Shown here in pieces: positions 61,832 through 64,000 of a stretch of 64,000 nt of DNA. The DNA is from Bin18 sp965200355 (GTDB lineage Bacteria; Desulfobacterota; Binatia; Bin18), in contig OZ241351.1 in assembly GCA_965200355.1 (NCBI GenBank), positions 2,542,001-2,606,000 of the forward strand, written 5' to 3'. The notes beneath the pieces were generated by a model that ran no database searches, had not been told where the DNA came from, and saw only the letters and a program-made list of their open reading frames with translations. The position numbers were made by a program, and so were the translations under genes. Positions within the stretch are counted from its first letter, which is position 1; each line of letters starts with the position of its first letter.

Positions 61832-64000
61832 GGACCTTGCGGGGCCGATTCTACCCCAACCTACACGCGAGTTGATCAAAGAAATTCCGCTCGGCAAACG
61901 CCACACGGGCCTGCAACTCGACAAGTTGTCTTTCGCCGCTAAGCAAGAGGATCAGAAGAACGCCCTGGAAGAGGTGACGCAAACGAGTGGCGGTCAAGAA
62001 TTATTCCAAACGCTATGCGACGCTATGCGCTCGCCGTAATGCCACGCTTACTTCGCTTGACGCGAAGCGGTTTCCGATGACCACGCGGGGAACGTTGACC
62101 TTGCACCTGTCTCGGTCTGGCGCGCTGGAAAACGCCGGCATTGCGCTCCACCCGGTGTACGGCTTTGTCTACCTGCCGGGCAGCGGCATCAAAGGTCTGA
62201 CCCGTGCCTGGGCCGAAACCGTGTAGAAACCTGCCCAATCGGATCAAGACCAGGCGCAGAAAAAGATAGAGCAAGCATTCGGCTGGAGTCGAAAAAATAA
62301 TGATGCTTCCGCTGGTCGATTCGTTTTTCACGATGCCTGGCCGGTGTCTTGGCCCCGGCTGATTCTTGATGTCATCAACAATCATCATACGAAGTATTAC
62401 CAGGGAGAAGATGACCCGGGGGACTGGGAGGAGCCGACCCTGGTCTATTTTTTGGCTATCGGGGCAGGTGAGCAGTTCGAGTTCGCCATTTCCGACCGGA
62501 GGCCAGCCAATGACGACCTGCTGGAAACCACTTGCGGCTGGCTCAGGGACGCCCTGACCTCTGAAGGGGCGGGAGCCAAGACCGCAGCCGGCTACGGGCG
62601 TTTCAAGCCGGTCGGGGAGGCACAAGCGCCAATGCTGGAGTCAATCCCGGAAAAGCTGACCAGCGCGACCTATGAACTGCGGTTGGTCACGCCTGCCTTT
62701 CTCGCCGGCGCGAACCAGCAAAAAGACGATTGCGACCTGCGCCCGGCCACCCTGCGCGGCCTGCTGCGCTGGTGGTGGCGAACCATGCACGCGGCCCACT
62801 TGGACCGTAAAACGCTTGCACAATTGGAAACCGCAGTCTGGGGCGATGCACAGTCCGGCAGCCCGGTGCGGATTGCCGTGGATTTCCTGAAAGGCGGAGG
62901 GGCGCAACGGTACGATAAGACAGATCAGCAGCTTCAGAACTTACCGAGACCGCAGCGCAGGCAGCGGATTACGCAAGGCTTATTCTACGCCTCTTACGGT
63001 ATGGCCGACGATCCAGAGAAGGAGAATCGCTGGTTCCGGCCGGCTGGGTCGTGCTGGCGCATAACCCTAACGGCGCGGCGTGGTGACTTTCACAAGGATC
63101 AAAATATCCGTGATCCTCTGCAACCGAATCTTCTTATGGAACAGGTCAACGCCTCCTTGTGGCTACTAGCGAGGTTTGGTGGTGCCGGCTCGCGGGCGCG
63201 CAAGGGCTTTGGCTCATTCGACGGCCTTGAGATGGAGGGCATCAACTCTATTGACGACTGCATTGCAGCGGCGCAAGGATTCCGCACCGCCTGTGACCTG
63301 CCGTCATTAACGCGACAATCCGTCAAAACACCCGCCTTAGAAAAAGCCCTTATCATGGAGGGGTCCTCACGCAGTGGACAGACCCTTGGTATGCGCTTGA
63401 CCAAATCGGCACGGCTCTTGTTCGCTAAGCAGAAACTTGCTGACAAGAAGGACCGTATCGCCCTCGGCCTACCACGTTTTGATGATCGGCTTGACAAAGA
63501 ATTATCCGATGAGCTTGAGCGTCAGGCTTCCCCAGCGCTCTGGAGTCTTTCAACGAGTGACACCGGGAGGCTGCTCATCCGCCTGATTGCATTCCCCGCT
63601 GCCCGGCTCCCCAATGTGGAAACGAGTAAGCAGACGCTCCAGAAACTTTGTGGCTCGGCACACCAGCAGTTGCAACAGCAAGCCCAGCGTACAAATAACC
63701 AAAGAGGTCGCGGACAGGCCCGCACTCGACGCCCGGACCGGCGCGGCAGCCACAGCCCCTCGCCCTCCAGGTCGCGCCCACAACAGACCGGTCCTAAAGC
63801 CACTGATCGCGTTAGTGCTGAACTCTTGGAGGAAAAAACTAAAAAAGGCGGCTGGAAAGCCAAACACATCGACAGCGGACTCCAAGGTCCGATACAAGAC
63901 TCTCAGAAGGTGCCGGAAGACGCCCAGCCGGGCCAGCGTGTAGAGTTGACGGTCGCCTCTGTGTCAGCAAAAGAAATGGCGTTCAAACGGGCGTCCCCTC
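61821..64000 (+). pseudogene. cmr6-cmr1: Cmr6 (duplication frameshift plus amber) continuous with Cmr1 and a long tail, cut by the right edge
   Basis: Cmr6 starts at ATG 61821. An exact 10-bp tandem duplication at 62010-62029 breaks the frame; collapsing it gives ELFQTLCARRNATLTSLDAK. RAMP motif LPGSGIKGLTRAWAETV ends at TAG 62224-62226, where the family has an aromatic residue; KPAQSDQDQAQ and GAKTAAGYGRFKP complete Cmr6. Without a stop the frame enters Cmr1 (YELRLVTPAFLAGA, LRPATLRGLLRWWWRTMH, FGGAGSRARKGFGSF) and stays open to the edge. An internal ATG 62632 follows GGGGAGG and could make Cmr1 alone. The tail has an RS/RG-rich stretch (QRGRGQARTRRPDRRGS) and then ELLEEKTKKGGWKAKHIDSG with PGQRVELTVASVS, an OB-fold-like pattern. 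Confidence 0.85.

Noticed and set aside
60614..62226. Amber codon recoded as tryptophan in this genome
   Set aside because: TAG ends many intact genes here (for example at 5281, 25373 and 28270), and frameshifts plus a TGA also occur, so decay is simpler.

Overview
The window is about 64 kb of GC-rich DNA, densely packed on both strands, from a Gram-negative bacterium (a FadL-type outer-membrane protein, a lipoprotein and Sec signal peptides are present). The catabolic repertoire resembles that of large-genome uncultured lineages such as Ca. Entotheonella/Tectomicrobia or deltaproteobacteria-like soil and marine bacteria. It includes several luciferase-like flavin/F420 oxidoreductases, many short-chain dehydrogenases, acyl-CoA dehydrogenases, a class III CoA-transferase, an acyl-CoA ligase, a thiolase, dienelactone hydrolase-like and fumarylacetoacetase-like enzymes. 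The taxonomic guess is inference from gene content only.

Layout. 1-6.6 kb: a 3-methylcrotonyl-CoA-type carboxylase beta subunit (cut by the left edge), an ankyrin protein, an LLM oxidoreductase, a cyclase-family hydrolase, an iron alcohol dehydrogenase/maleylacetate reductase-like protein and an FAD oxidoreductase. 6.6-9 kb: a degraded accessory patch (frameshifted small gene, UPF0175/DUF3368 toxin-antitoxin pair, dead nitroreductase). 9-28 kb: catabolic enzymes interrupted by HicAB, a VapC remnant and a TPR protein. 28-30 kb: a broken orphan type I specificity gene and intergenic repeats. 30-41.5 kb: an R3H/AAA ATPase, an acyl-CoA ligase, hydrolases, SDRs, an RNase II/R-like exonuclease, a DHH phosphoesterase and a GNAT-like protein. 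41.5-48.4 kb: promoter, TPP riboswitch and thiC, a convergent XRE regulator, tRNA-Val(CAC), and the conserved maf-yggS-proC-yggT-fmdB-like cluster. 48.5-54 kb: acyl-CoA dehydrogenase, SDR, two split-barrel (PPOX) proteins, der, and a DUF3782-type putative PD-(D/E)XK protein.

From 54.2 kb to the right edge there is a type III-B (Cmr) CRISPR effector locus in one transcription direction: a Cas_NE0113-type CARF protein (ring nuclease Csm6-like), a TM1812-type CARF-HEPN effector, cas10/cmr2, cmr3, cmr4, cmr5 and a continuous cmr6-cmr1 reading frame with a long tail, cut by the right edge. No CRISPR array or cas1/cas2/cas6 is visible. Nearly every gene of this module carries at least one lesion: an extra base splitting CARF from HEPN, a lost base after the GGDD of Cas10, an amber codon and a frameshift in cmr4, a TGA at codon 5 of cmr5, and a 10-bp tandem duplication plus an amber codon in cmr6. 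Only the NE0113 protein and cmr3 read intact. The lesions can be placed to the base because the residual frames still align to the families. Lesions elsewhere also fall mainly in accessory genes (hsdS, nitroreductase, VapC, an alcohol dehydrogenase), while housekeeping genes are intact. This favours genuine decay over uniform sequencing error, but raw reads are needed to decide.
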